A stretch of DNA of 64,000 nt from JAFDXJ01 sp038257845 (GTDB lineage Bacteria > Bacteroidota > Bacteroidia > Chitinophagales > Chitinophagaceae). Where the stretch lies: NCBI GenBank assembly GCA_038257845.1, contig JBBSQL010000007.1, forward strand, positions 43,080 to 107,079, given 5' to 3'. The position numbers and the translations under genes are program-made. Under the pieces are notes generated by a model. The model did no database searches. It was not told where the DNA came from and worked only from the letters and a program-made list of their open reading frames with translations. Position 1 is the first letter of the stretch, and the number at the start of each line of letters is the position of its first letter. Shown here one piece after another: positions 27,554 through 36,862 of this stretch.

Positions 27554-30067
27554 TTATTGTACGACCAATTTCTCAGTTTTATTTCCTTCATCACTGGTGA
27601 TCTTAATAATGTAAACACCTTTTGCAAGATTGCTTACTGGTATCGTTAATACATCACCTGCATTGATAAGCGTTTGAGAAGATGTATAAACAGTTTTCCC
27701 GGTTGCACTTACCATGCTGATGCGAACATTATTCAACCTTGTACCTGCTACTAAAGTTGCTTTATCAACAACAGGATTTGGCCTGATACTGAAGAATGTG
27801 CTTGCACCATCGAGTGTTACTTTCTTAATATCTGTATAAGTAAAGCGGCCATCAAGATCAACCTGTTTTACACGGTAATAATTATCACCCTGCTGTGCGG
27901 CTTTATCTGTATATGCGTACTTCTGTACCTGGTTTGGATTTGATCCAGCTTTAATGTTTGTGATCATGGCGAAATTTGTTCCGTCATTGCTTCTCTCTAT
28001 TTCAAAATGATCGTTGTTCAATTCATTTGCTGTGGACCAGTTGAGCAACACGGTATTCGCGCCTGACTTCTCCGCGGTGAATGATAACCAGGTCACAGGC
28101 AATGAGCCTTTAATAGTGAAGTCTTTATTATTAATATCAAAAAAGATATTTCCAACAGAAGCTACTTTGATACGTGCTGTAGTCACATCTAAATTTGGAA
28201 CCATTACATCTTCACTCCCATCATTTGGTGTGTTTGCAGCAAGTACGATCGGAAATGTCATGCCACCATCCAATGACAATAAAATATTTACACTTGCGCA
28301 ACTTACCGGTGCGGCTGTAGAATTAGCTACATCCCAGGTTACAGCCTGCATTGTACCTGCAACCCAGCTAATGCCATTTGTATTAGGCGCAGTTACCTGG
28401 AAAGGGCCTGAATTTGCATTAATTGTTACAATCATATCATCACTTTCATTGTTTCCACCACCCGGGTGATTATCCCTTGCAGTAAAACGGAAATTCAAAT
28501 CGCGTGCTACAGATGGCAATGCTTCCCATTTGTTGTAAAGAGCGCCGGACAATATTGTTGTAAGATTTGGAAAAACGCGTGTTGGTTGAGGCGTATATAA
28601 AATTGACCTGAATACCGGGCCGCTTTTTGAAGATTGTTGCGGGAAGGTATTTGATCCACTTTCATACGTATCAATTTGCTCCCACTCATAAGACAATACA
28701 TCAGACGTATTCACATCCGTTGACACACCGGTCAGGAGAAATGGTGTTGATTTTGGTATTGTAAAATCAGCGCCTGCTTTTGCAGTGGGAGCTGTATTTC
28801 CTGTGGCCGTTTTTACAGCACAACCACCTTTATCTGACCTGAAATAATTTGAAACCTGTGCAATTGTCACCGCATGAAAATAATCATCACTGTGTGGCTG
28901 AATATCTGTACTTCCGGTAATACCAGCATAACCCATAATGGTTGAACCACTACCGGGCTCTACATTTGCGCCGGTACCTTCATTTTGAAAAGTGAATGTA
29001 TGGTTACCTCCAAATTGGTGGCCCATTTCATGTGTCCAGTAATCCACTACAAACGGATCCAGTAAATCGGGATGCAAATAAAATGTAAATCCGCTTCCCT
29101 TACTGCCTGTTTTACACACACAGCCAATGCAACCTGCATTGCCATTATTAGGTGCTACATGTACCACATGACCAATATCATAATTCGCATTCCCAATAGA
29201 ATCATCACAAACCTGTTGTGTTTTACTATTAAAATTATTGACAAATGGATCTGTTGTAGGATCTAAATAAATAATGGAAAGTTCTTTGGTAACAAACTGC
29301 ATAGTAATACCAAAATCTCTTTCATAAATTCCATTGGCCCGTGTAAGGTCAGTGGTAATTTGCGCCAATACTTTGGCTTTTCTCTCTGCATCACTGGTTT
29401 CTGAACCATCCAAAAAGTATTGGGAAAATTCTCCCGTTACACAAAGTGCGAGCCGGTAAGTTCTCAATATACCATCATCCGCATTTCCTGAAAAAGGTGT
29501 GGCTTTCCCCGTACCATTTCCAAGATTTGTACTCTCTGTTTCACATTTAAATTCAACCGGAGAACTTGTATTCGCTCTCGTATAAATTGCATACACCCGG
29601 CTGCTTTTATCTACATCTACCGGATTAATGTAAATAGTACTCCTGTTTGGTGAAAGAATCATAGCATGAAAGCCTAATTGCGTTATATCAAACCGAATCG
29701 TTGATGAAGGATTGTCAATTCCCTGGCCCGTATAAGATTTTATTTGCGGGAATTTTGCGGCAAGCGCCGGCTCCATTACGGAAGCTTCTGCCACGCGAAA
29801 TTTTTCCATCGTGCCATCCCCAACCGGAACCAGGATGGTTACCGGTGAATTGGCAACTTTCCATGATGGCGCTTTTGCAAGATCTGATTTAATTTTTGTT
29901 TCATCCAGCTTATATATTAAATACGCATTGGGTTTGTAATGACCGGCAAAAATATCTTTGCCCTTGCTCACATCACTTTCTTTGGCTGCATTCCAATAAT
30001 TTTGGCTATTGGCCTGCAGGCCGAATATGCACAAACTTAAACATGCAATGAAGAAATTTTTTTTCAT
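27554..30067 (-). CDS. Secreted reprolysin-like metzincin protease with T9SS type A sorting domain
   Basis: 837 residues. Signal peptide (ends near ANSQ, residue 22), a propeptide-like region to about 200, then a zinc protease domain with HEMGHQFGGNH at 346-356. This matches HExxHxxGxxH exactly, and a Met-turn IMGYAG follows near 376. Ig-like/fibronectin-type domains (about 430-760; KSGANTVLLNWSTANELNNDHFEIERS) come next. The last 75 residues (FSIRPNPVVDKATL...KGVYIIKITSDEGNKTEKLVVQ) form a type IX secretion sorting domain, so the protein should be exported to the surface or medium by T9SS. The gene is alone; its terminator is shared with tamA. Confidence 0.93.
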   Translation of the reverse strand: MKKNFFIACLSLCIFGLQANSQNYWNAAKESDVSKGKDIFAGHYKPNAYLIYKLDETKIKSDLAKAPSWKVANSPVTILVPVGDGTMEKFRVAEASVMEPALAAKFPQIKSYTGQGIDNPSSTIRFDITQLGFHAMILSPNRSTIYINPVDVDKSSRVYAIYTRANTSSPVEFKCETESTNLGNGTGKATPFSGNADDGILRTYRLALCVTGEFSQYFLDGSETSDAERKAKVLAQITTDLTRANGIYERDFGITMQFVTKELSIIYLDPTTDPFVNNFNSKTQQVCDDSIGNANYDIGHVVHVAPNNGNAGCIGCVCKTGSKGSGFTFYLHPDLLDPFVVDYWTHEMGHQFGGNHTFTFQNEGTGANVEPGSGSTIMGYAGITGSTDIQPHSDDYFHAVTIAQVSNYFRSDKGGCAVKTATGNTAPTAKAGADFTIPKSTPFLLTGVSTDVNTSDVLSYEWEQIDTYESGSNTFPQQSSKSGPVFRSILYTPQPTRVFPNLTTILSGALYNKWEALPSVARDLNFRFTARDNHPGGGNNESDDMIVTINANSGPFQVTAPNTNGISWVAGTMQAVTWDVANSTAAPVSCASVNILLSLDGGMTFPIVLAANTPNDGSEDVMVPNLDVTTARIKVASVGNIFFDINNKDFTIKGSLPVTWLSFTAEKSGANTVLLNWSTANELNNDHFEIERSNDGTNFAMITNIKAGSNPNQVQKYAYTDKAAQQGDNYYRVKQVDLDGRFTYTDIKKVTLDGASTFFSIRPNPVVDKATLVAGTRLNNVRISMVSATGKTVYTSSQTLINAGDVLTIPVSNLAKGVYIIKITSDEGNKTEKLVVQ

Positions 30068-30251
30068 GAAAAATTATTGTTTGGGTGATTAAATAAAATT
30101 GAATCTCCATCTCTAAAAAAAACATTCCAATAAAACTTTATGTAATTAAAGTCAAAATAAAATGATCAATATTTAGGGGTTATGATTCCGGGACTGAAGG
30201 TCAAATGTAAGGCTTCTGCCAGAATATTATTTGAAAAGGGCTGAAAAAATT

Positions 30252-31154
30252 TTATGAATCTAATTGAATGTTGAAAAAATCAAGTCGCGCGTTTCCATTT
30301 TGCCATTGTATTTCCTTATCTCTTTTAAACCAGGTCATTTGCCGCTTTGCATAATTGCGTGTATGTTGTTTTATTTTTTCTATCGCCTTTTCAAGTGAAT
30401 ATTTCCCATCCAAATATTCAAATAATTCTTTATAGCCAACAGTTTGTAAAGCAGCGCAATTACGGTAAGGCAATAAATTTTCCACCTCAGACAACAGACC
30501 CGCTATCATCATTTTATCTACGCGTTTATTGATCCGTTCATACAATGCAGGCATAGGAATTTCAAAACCAATTTTAATGATCTTAAAATCTCTGTGCACC
30601 TTTTTATTTTTTTGAAAATCAAGAATGGAAGTCCCGGTTGATTCCCATATTTCCAATGCGCGTAAAAGTCGTTGGGGATTATCCTGTTCTGCCTGTAGCC
30701 AAAAATCAGGATCTTTTTTTTGCACTTCATCCTGCAACCATTCAATGCCATTTTTAGAAAAATCATTTCTCAATTTTTCACGAATTTCTTTTTCCACTTC
30801 CGGCATTGAATCCATGCCTTCACAAAATGCTTTGATATAAAGACCCGTGCCGCCTGCCATTATCGCGGTATCATTTTCTTGCCATATTTTTTGGGTAAAT
30901 GCTAAAGCAGATTCTTCAAATAATCGCGCATTCACTTCTTCTGTAATGCTCAAATTATTAATAAAAAAATGTGGGACCAAAGCCAATTCTTCTGCAGTTG
31001 GTTTTGCTACGCCGATATTTAATTCGCGAAAGCATTGCCGCGAATCAGCGGAAATAATGGATGTATTTAAAAAGCGCGCAAGCTCAATGGCAACAGCAGT
31101 TTTTCCCGAAGCAGTTGGGCCCAAAATAATATACATGGTTTTTTCACGGGGCAT
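30252..31154 (-). CDS. miaA: tRNA dimethylallyltransferase
   Basis: 300 residues from the ATG at 31154; a GTG at 31169 would add five. P-loop GPTASGKTAVA near residue 13, ADSRQCFRELNIGVAKPT near 36 (substrate-binding DSRQ), and GGTGLYIKAF near 100 mark MiaA. The C-terminal QTVGYKELFEYLDG and RNYAKRQMTWFKRD complete it. It adds a dimethylallyl group to A37 of tRNAs reading U-initial codons. It follows the sigma-54 regulator gene closely on the same strand, so the two are probably co-transcribed. Confidence 0.96.
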   Translation of the reverse strand: MPREKTMYIILGPTASGKTAVAIELARFLNTSIISADSRQCFRELNIGVAKPTAEELALVPHFFINNLSITEEVNARLFEESALAFTQKIWQENDTAIMAGGTGLYIKAFCEGMDSMPEVEKEIREKLRNDFSKNGIEWLQDEVQKKDPDFWLQAEQDNPQRLLRALEIWESTGTSILDFQKNKKVHRDFKIIKIGFEIPMPALYERINKRVDKMMIAGLLSEVENLLPYRNCAALQTVGYKELFEYLDGKYSLEKAIEKIKQHTRNYAKRQMTWFKRDKEIQWQNGNARLDFFNIQLDS

Positions 31155-31189
31155 AAATTCTTCTTTCACTTAAAACCATTTACTTCATT

Positions 31190-32350
31190 TCAGTGGAGCA
31201 TTACATGATTTTTTACATCATCCATGGAGATCGTTTTTCCTGATAAAATAATGAGCCGCTCCACTACATTTCGCAGTTCACGAATATTTCCAGTCCAGGT
31301 ATGTTTTTGTAATTCTGCAATTGCTTTTTTATCAATTGTTTTTGGCGCCTGCCCATATTCATCCGCAATATCTGCCAGGAATTTATCCACGAGTAAAGGA
31401 ATATCTTCCACGCGTTCATTCAATGATGGAACGTGTATTAATATCACACCGAGCCGGTGATATAAGTCGAGTCGGAATTTTTTTTCTTCCACTTCTTCCA
31501 GCAAATTTTTATTCGTTGCGGAAATGATCCGCACATCCACAGAAATTTCTTTTTCTGCACCCACGCGGGTAATTTTTCCTTCCTGCAAAGCACGTAAAAC
31601 TTTTGCCTGCGCATTCATACTCATGTCTCCAATTTCATCCAGGAAAATAGTGCCTTTATTGGCTTGCTCAAATTTCCCGATGCGTTGTTTTATCGCAGAA
31701 GTAAATGAACCTTTTTCGTGGCCGAATAATTCACTCTCAATTAATTCACCGGGAATAGCTGCGCAATTCACTTCAACAAGCAGCGCTGCATTGCGGTTAC
31801 TTTTTTCATGAATCCATTTTGCCACCAACTCTTTACCTACACCATTTTCACCCGTAATTAAAATGCGCGCATCTGTGGCCGCCACTTTATCTATCGTGTC
31901 TTTAATTTTTTGAATCGCATCACTTTCGCCGATGATGGGCTGCACTTTATTCACTTTTCTTTTCAGCACTTTGGTTTCTACGCTCAGCGTATTTCTTTCA
32001 ACAGCATTGCGTATAGTTATCAGAAGCCGGTTGAGATCCGGTGGCTTTGCGATATAATCAAACGCACCTTTTTTTACAGCATCCACAGCGGTTTCAATAT
32101 TCCCATGCCCGCTGATCATGATAATGGGAACATCCGGATTTTTATTATTCGCTTTTTCTAAAAATTCAAGCCCATCCATTTTTGGCATTTTAATATCGCA
32201 TAAAACGGCATCATAGGTTTTGGCCATAAACATTTTCCAGCCTTCTTCGCCATCAGAAGCTTCATCTGTTTTAAAACCTTCATAACTCAAAATTTCCGTG
32301 AGTGTTTTGCGGATTGCTTTTTCATCATCTATAATCAGGATGTTTGACAT
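31190..32350 (-). CDS. Sigma-54-interacting response regulator lacking a DNA-binding domain
   Basis: 386 residues. Receiver domain 1-120 with phospho-acceptor Asp52 (CDIKMPKMDG). An AAA+ domain follows, with Walker A GENGVGKE at 167-174, the sigma-54 contact loop at 214-219 reading GSFTSA instead of GAFTGA, and Walker B IFLDEIGD near 235-242. The chain ends right after the AAA+ lid (NIRELRNVVERLIILSG...), with no Fis-type helix-turn-helix. Start at ATG 32350; the TTG at 32368 would add six residues. No histidine kinase gene is in the window. It lies upstream of miaA and just downstream of a TonB receptor gene. Confidence 0.93.
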   Translation of the reverse strand: MSNILIIDDEKAIRKTLTEILSYEGFKTDEASDGEEGWKMFMAKTYDAVLCDIKMPKMDGLEFLEKANNKNPDVPIIMISGHGNIETAVDAVKKGAFDYIAKPPDLNRLLITIRNAVERNTLSVETKVLKRKVNKVQPIIGESDAIQKIKDTIDKVAATDARILITGENGVGKELVAKWIHEKSNRNAALLVEVNCAAIPGELIESELFGHEKGSFTSAIKQRIGKFEQANKGTIFLDEIGDMSMNAQAKVLRALQEGKITRVGAEKEISVDVRIISATNKNLLEEVEEKKFRLDLYHRLGVILIHVPSLNERVEDIPLLVDKFLADIADEYGQAPKTIDKKAIAELQKHTWTGNIRELRNVVERLIILSGKTISMDDVKNHVMLH

Positions 32351-32365
32351 CAGTATATTTTTGGG

Positions 32366-32373
32366 CAAATGTA
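32366..32373 (-). promoter_or_regulatory. -7 box (TACATTTG) of the response-regulator gene
   Basis: Minus-strand TACATTTG, an exact TAnnTTTG match, 15 bp before the ATG at 32350. The predicted leader is only about ten bases. Confidence 0.45.
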
Positions 32374-32418
32374 ACCGTTAAATAAATGGCTGGTTGTGCG
32401 TATTATGTAAAATTATTT

Positions 32419-34488
32419 TCAGAGATTTAATTTCCCGCCCACAAAAAAATTCCTTCCCGGCGCAGGATTATAATAATTACTTCCCGCCACATTGATATTG
32501 TTTCCGCGGCTATACGTTTCATTCAATACATTATCAATACCCACGAAAACATTGACAGGAATACTGGAAATTTCTATTTGCCTGCCAACTTTTATTTGCA
32601 GAAGCTGGTACGGTTTTGCATACACATCATTCGCGTCATCCAAAGGGATCGCAGCCGTACAATTCAATATCAATGCGCCATACACACTGTTTTTCAAACG
32701 CAGATCCACGCCTAATACATTGGTGAATTGCGGAATACCCGTCAGGTGATTGCCGGAATAATCTTTAGATCCATCTGAATAATCTTTGAAAAAATAAGGT
32801 TGAAAAGTAAAACTGTTCCAGATATTCAACATACTGATTTGGGAAGGATTTCTCCGGGAATTCCGGATGACATATCCTTTCAACCAAAGTTCAAAACCTT
32901 TTTGAATCGCGCCTCCTGCATTTACATAAAAATTATTTCCCGAAGTATCGGTGCGACTAACAATCGCATCTTCCAAATCAAAATAATAAATCGCTGTATT
33001 CAAATCTAACCGGTTATTGAATAAAGAACCTTTGGCACCCACTTCATAATTCCAGCCTTGTTCCGGTTGAAGATACGGATAATACGAACCATTTGTGGGC
33101 CGCACTTCTGCCAGAGTTGGCGGCGAGAAACCCTTTGCTGCCGTGGCATACAGCGATACGGCAGCCGTGAGTTTATAAACGATTCCTATGCGCGGTGCTA
33201 CGAGATTTCCGGCTACCCTGTTTTGTGGAAATGTAATTGTATCAACTGCTGTGCGGTAAAAATAATAATGCATGGTATTGCGGCTTGCACCCACTTGCAG
33301 AATGACATTCTGATTCAATCTTGCGTTGAATTGTGTATAAAAAAAATATTGTGCATAGCGCAGGTCATCGTTGTATAAAAATGAATCTGCTGCTCCACTT
33401 TTGTTAGTGAATTCATTCAGGTTCGTTGTACCATATTGCCATTCCACGCCCGTTATATTTTCCATATTAATTTTTCCCCAAAGCCAGTTGTAGGAAAATC
33501 GTGTCCGTGCGCTGTAATTCCATTCATTTCTTTTTTCAAAATTTAAAAACATATTTCTTGTAAAAATGGTATTCACCGCAGAAACCGAAGTTGTATTTAC
33601 CAGCCTTTTTCCGATAATTGATTTTAAAGATGGTGCAAAAAAGAATGTATGATTGGTGAAGCCTGCCTGCTGATCAGCAAGCCCATTTCTTACTTGTGTG
33701 GGATCATCATTATAATCATCTTCCGTTAAACTACCGGGATTATCAAAATGAAGATTCGCATAAAAACTTAAAAAAGATAATTGTTGTTTTTTATTGATTT
33801 TCCAGTTAGCATTCCATTTCAAAATATCTTTTCGCGAAGAACCATTTTCCCGAAATCCAAGACTGGATAAATGGCTTTGCTGGAGATTTGAATAAAAATT
33901 TTTTCGTTGTGCCTGCCAGCCAAACTGTTCATTGATCAAAGAAAAAGAACCGAGATTTAAACCCGCATTCAACTGATCTTTCTTTTTTAAATTGCTGTTG
34001 AAAGAATGCAGGATCAGCGCCCCACCAGTATTTGCGCCGTACATGCTGGATGCAGGGCCTTTAATAATTTCTATGGATTGAAGGTGATTGATGTCCACCA
34101 TATTCAGGTATGTATTTCCTGATGCATTGGTTAGTGGAATTTCATCCCAATAGATTTTTACATTCCTGATTCCTGCAGGCGAACGCAATATACTACCGCG
34201 AATAGAAAGCCGGTAATTTCCTGGCGTGCGTTCATCCATGTGCACGCCGGGCACTGTATTCATCGCGGATAATAATGACATGCCATCAAAACGTTGTAAG
34301 TCTTCCGTGGTTAGCACTGCAATAGCTGTGGGGATATCTTTCAATTTTGCCTGCGAACCGAATGCATTCACTTTTACATTTTGCAAAACTCCCGAATCAC
34401 CCAATATTGGAAATGTATCTGTTGTTTGAGCGGAAACATTTTGAATGCCGAAAAAAATGAAAATTATATAAGCAGCAATGCGTTTCAT
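32419..34488 (-). CDS. TonB-dependent outer-membrane receptor
   Basis: 689 residues. Signal peptide (ends near VSAQ, residue 21), a plug domain (about 40-150) with VLTTEDLQRFDGMSLLSAMNTVPGV, RLSIRGS and IEIIKGPASSMYGANTGGA, then a 22-strand barrel ending in NFFVGGKLNL. No N-terminal carboxypeptidase-like or signalling extension is present, so it is a simple receptor of the iron/siderophore/vitamin type rather than a SusC. The ligand cannot be told. No SusD partner or transport genes lie nearby. A -7 box lies 7 bp before the ATG. Confidence 0.93.
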   Translation of the reverse strand: MKRIAAYIIFIFFGIQNVSAQTTDTFPILGDSGVLQNVKVNAFGSQAKLKDIPTAIAVLTTEDLQRFDGMSLLSAMNTVPGVHMDERTPGNYRLSIRGSILRSPAGIRNVKIYWDEIPLTNASGNTYLNMVDINHLQSIEIIKGPASSMYGANTGGALILHSFNSNLKKKDQLNAGLNLGSFSLINEQFGWQAQRKNFYSNLQQSHLSSLGFRENGSSRKDILKWNANWKINKKQQLSFLSFYANLHFDNPGSLTEDDYNDDPTQVRNGLADQQAGFTNHTFFFAPSLKSIIGKRLVNTTSVSAVNTIFTRNMFLNFEKRNEWNYSARTRFSYNWLWGKINMENITGVEWQYGTTNLNEFTNKSGAADSFLYNDDLRYAQYFFYTQFNARLNQNVILQVGASRNTMHYYFYRTAVDTITFPQNRVAGNLVAPRIGIVYKLTAAVSLYATAAKGFSPPTLAEVRPTNGSYYPYLQPEQGWNYEVGAKGSLFNNRLDLNTAIYYFDLEDAIVSRTDTSGNNFYVNAGGAIQKGFELWLKGYVIRNSRRNPSQISMLNIWNSFTFQPYFFKDYSDGSKDYSGNHLTGIPQFTNVLGVDLRLKNSVYGALILNCTAAIPLDDANDVYAKPYQLLQIKVGRQIEISSIPVNVFVGIDNVLNETYSRGNNINVAGSNYYNPAPGRNFFVGGKLNL

Positions 34489-34495
34489 GGCACAC

Positions 34496-34503
34496 CAAAT
34501 ATA
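34496..34503 (-). promoter_or_regulatory. -7 box (TATATTTG) next to the TonB receptor ATG
   Basis: Minus-strand TATATTTG fits TAnnTTTG exactly. Seven bases separate it from the ATG at 34488, so the leader would be only a few nucleotides. Confidence 0.4.
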
Positions 34504-34541
34504 AATTTTATTTCGTGTGGAAAAAAATTATGCGGGTAAAA

Positions 34542-35528
34542 TTATTTTTTCAAATACATTACTTCTTTCACCAGTTTCACGGTACCCGCAACATCCGGCA
34601 AATAAGCTTCCGCGAGATTGGGCGCATAATGCATGGGCGCATCGGCGCTGTTGATGCGGCGAATGGGCGCGTCTAAATAATCGAAACCTTCTTTTTGAAT
34701 GCGGTAAGAAATTTCAGAAGAAACAGAACACATCGGCCATTGCTCTTCCACGATCACAAGTCTATTGGTTTTTTTCACGCTGTCTAAAATCGTATGCCAA
34801 TCCAGCGGACGGATCGTTCGCAGGTCAATTACTTCCGCGCTGATATTTTCTTTTTCCAGTTCGGAAGCCGCATCCATGGCCACTTTCATCATTTTATTAA
34901 AAGAAACAATCGTCACATCTCTGCCAGGTCTTTTTATATCGGCTTTACCGAGTGGTATATAATATTCATCTTTCGGTACCTCCATTTTTTCTCCATAAGC
35001 CACTTCACTTTCCATAAAAATTACCGGGTCGTTTTCATAGCGAATGGCTTGTTTTAAAAGGCCTTTCGCATCATATCCGTTGGAAGTGGAAACAACTTTT
35101 ATCCCGGGAATATTTGCATAAAAACTTTCAAAAGCCGTGGAGTGTTGCGCGCCTAATTGTCCCGCGCTGCCATTGGCGCCGCGAAAAACGATGGGGCAAT
35201 TGATCTGTCCGCCGCTCATAGCAAGCATCTTGGAAGCAGTATTTAAAATTTGATCCATGGCCAAAACCGCAAAATTCCAGGTCATGAATTCCACGATTGG
35301 GCGCAAACCATTTTGCGCAGCGCCCACGCCGATGGCGGCAAAACCCAGTTCAGAAATGGGTGTATCAATAATTCTTTTGGGACCAAATTCTGCGAGCATT
35401 CCCTGGCTCACTTTATAAGCACCGTTATATTCCGCCACTTCTTCACCCATTAAAAAAACAGATTCATCCCGGCGCATTTCCTCGCTCATGGCTTCCCGGA
35501 GCGCTTCGCGCAAAGCTATAGACCGCAT
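34542..35528 (-). CDS. pdhB: Pyruvate dehydrogenase E1 component, beta subunit
   Basis: 328 residues. Typical E1-beta features: REALREAMSEEMRRDESVFLMGEEVAEYNGAYKVSQGM at the N-terminus (split across the ThDP-binding region), TPISELGFAAIGVGAA near 57, ANGSAGQLGAQHSTAFE near 119, and the transketolase C-terminal domain with IDLRTIRPLDWHTI and VIVEEQWPMCSVSSEI. With an alpha subunit (not in the window) it decarboxylates pyruvate for transfer to E2 lipoate. The closely related 2-oxoisovalerate E1-beta cannot be wholly excluded. It has its own -7 box and no near partner gene. Confidence 0.92.
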   Translation of the reverse strand: MRSIALREALREAMSEEMRRDESVFLMGEEVAEYNGAYKVSQGMLAEFGPKRIIDTPISELGFAAIGVGAAQNGLRPIVEFMTWNFAVLAMDQILNTASKMLAMSGGQINCPIVFRGANGSAGQLGAQHSTAFESFYANIPGIKVVSTSNGYDAKGLLKQAIRYENDPVIFMESEVAYGEKMEVPKDEYYIPLGKADIKRPGRDVTIVSFNKMMKVAMDAASELEKENISAEVIDLRTIRPLDWHTILDSVKKTNRLVIVEEQWPMCSVSSEISYRIQKEGFDYLDAPIRRINSADAPMHYAPNLAEAYLPDVAGTVKLVKEVMYLKK

Positions 35529-35559
35529 ATTGTAATAATTAAATGATTAATTGCTGCCG

Positions 35560-35567
35560 CAAAAATA
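35560..35567 (-). promoter_or_regulatory. -7 box (TATTTTTG) of pdhB
   Basis: Minus-strand TATTTTTG, an exact TAnnTTTG match, 31 bp before the pdhB ATG. The leader would be about 27 nt. Confidence 0.45.
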
Positions 35568-35826
35568 AACCTTAATTATTAAAGAAGGAGGTTGATTTAT
35601 GAAGTAGGATTTAAGATGTAAGATTTTTGATATTCAAAAAATAAAAATAACATCTTCATTTTTTAGATACGTAGATCAAAATAATAACCCATTCTTATTC
35701 ATTGTTTCCAACAAATAAAATGAGTTATAAAAAATTTAAATCGTAATAGAGAATATAAAATCTCGAATCGAAATTTAACCCGAAACACAAAACTCAAAAC
35801 AACAAACTATTTCTTAATCAATTTCC
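35568..35826. other. AT-rich gap between DUF6263 gene and pdhB
   Basis: The whole intergenic stretch is 298 bp (35529-35826). Apart from the pdhB -7 box at its left end I see no ORF, RNA gene, strong hairpin or repeat. It is very AT-rich, including runs of A and a CATCTTCATTTTTTAG-like stretch without structure. Confidence 0.5.
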
Positions 35827-36756
35827 CTACAACTTCTTCCCCGTAATATTCATAGTAAAAGTCATATTCATCGGGATTTCTGTTCCCTGGTTTTTCATCT
35901 TCATATTCATCTGCATGTTGGAAAGGCCTTTTATAGGCATGCCGCTGGCAATATCAAATTGCATGGTTCCATCCATCGTTCCATTCATATCCATATCCAT
36001 ACCCATGAGTTGCGCCGAATCACTTCCGGAAGTAATTTTCGAACTCATTTTTACATTGGCATTATTATTTTCCACGGATTCGAGTGTATAGGTATTATCC
36101 ATTTTCATAACGATACCTGCATTATTCATGGTCATGGTTTTGTGCCAGCTATCTCCGGTTTTCACGGGTTTATCCGGGTAAATACCAAATGACTGCTGCA
36201 GGTTTTGTTTAAACTGGTTTTCGTCAAATGACTTGCCCAGGCCCGCCATTACTGCCGCGGAAGAACCTGGATCATTCAATGAAGCAACTGCGTGTTCCAT
36301 CATTTCACGGATCCCGGTAACATTTCCTACTTCTCCTTTTTCATTGATGGTAAAACCAAACTGCCCGCCCTTCATCGCACCGAATATTTGGCCCACTTTT
36401 CCCATTGGATTGGTGCTATCTGTAGCTGTGGGGTTGTCAGAATCGAATTTTATTTGCATGCCGCCCGCATCCATATTTATCGCGATCTTTGAAATGGTGG
36501 CGTTTACTTTTTTCCAGCCGGCACTGTCACCGGTCACTTCAAATGTATATGCCATATCCATTTTGGTATTTACATCCATATCCTTGCCCATCACACTCTG
36601 CCGTGCATGCATATCCATTCCGGCTGTATATAAAAATTTCTCCCCTTTTTGCAGGTTAAATTTAAGATTTACACCATCAGCCGATTGTGCACCTTTACAA
36701 CAATACAAAACCGTCGCAGCAGAAAATGCCAGCAAGACAAAGAATAATTTTTTCAT
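35827..36756 (-). CDS. DUF6263 family secreted or lipidated protein
   Basis: 309 residues. An N-terminal signal (MKKLFFVLLAFSAATVLYCC) ends in two cysteines that may act as a loose lipobox. The body is rich in Met, Gly and Asn and carries repeated beta-strand sequences (FNLQKGEKFLYTAGMDM, GMDMDMNGTMDGTMQFDI, GLSNMQMNMKMKNQG), as in DUF6263 proteins of Bacteroidota. The function is unknown; the fold may bind a hydrophobic ligand, but this is guesswork. It is divergent from dnaG across 106 bp. Confidence 0.75.
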   Translation of the reverse strand: MKKLFFVLLAFSAATVLYCCKGAQSADGVNLKFNLQKGEKFLYTAGMDMHARQSVMGKDMDVNTKMDMAYTFEVTGDSAGWKKVNATISKIAINMDAGGMQIKFDSDNPTATDSTNPMGKVGQIFGAMKGGQFGFTINEKGEVGNVTGIREMMEHAVASLNDPGSSAAVMAGLGKSFDENQFKQNLQQSFGIYPDKPVKTGDSWHKTMTMNNAGIVMKMDNTYTLESVENNNANVKMSSKITSGSDSAQLMGMDMDMNGTMDGTMQFDIASGMPIKGLSNMQMNMKMKNQGTEIPMNMTFTMNITGKKL

Positions 36757-36820
36757 GACTTTTTAAATTTGATCTTGCAAAATACGTATTTTCAACTAAA
36801 AATAAACGCGGAAAACAGGG

Positions 36821-36828
36821 TATTTTTG
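36821..36828 (+). promoter_or_regulatory. -7 box (TATTTTTG) of dnaG
   Basis: TATTTTTG fits TAnnTTTG and lies 34 bp before the dnaG ATG at 36863. No clear -33 element was seen. Confidence 0.42.
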
Positions 36829-36862
36829 CAAATAAATTCGTCGCTTTCATCTCAACTATTCA

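Noticed and set aside
28014..28469. 151-codon plus-strand ORF opposite the metzincin
   Set aside because: It mirrors the Ig-like part of a convincing secreted protein gene.
35529..35826. Hidden gene or RNA in the pdhB-DUF6263 gap
   Set aside because: No ORF longer than a few codons with a plausible start, no stable stem and no repeat was found beyond the pdhB -7 box.
36233..36766. 177-codon plus-strand ORF opposite the DUF6263 gene
   Set aside because: Antisense to a gene with a clear signal peptide; the opposite ORF is low-complexity and has no homology cue.
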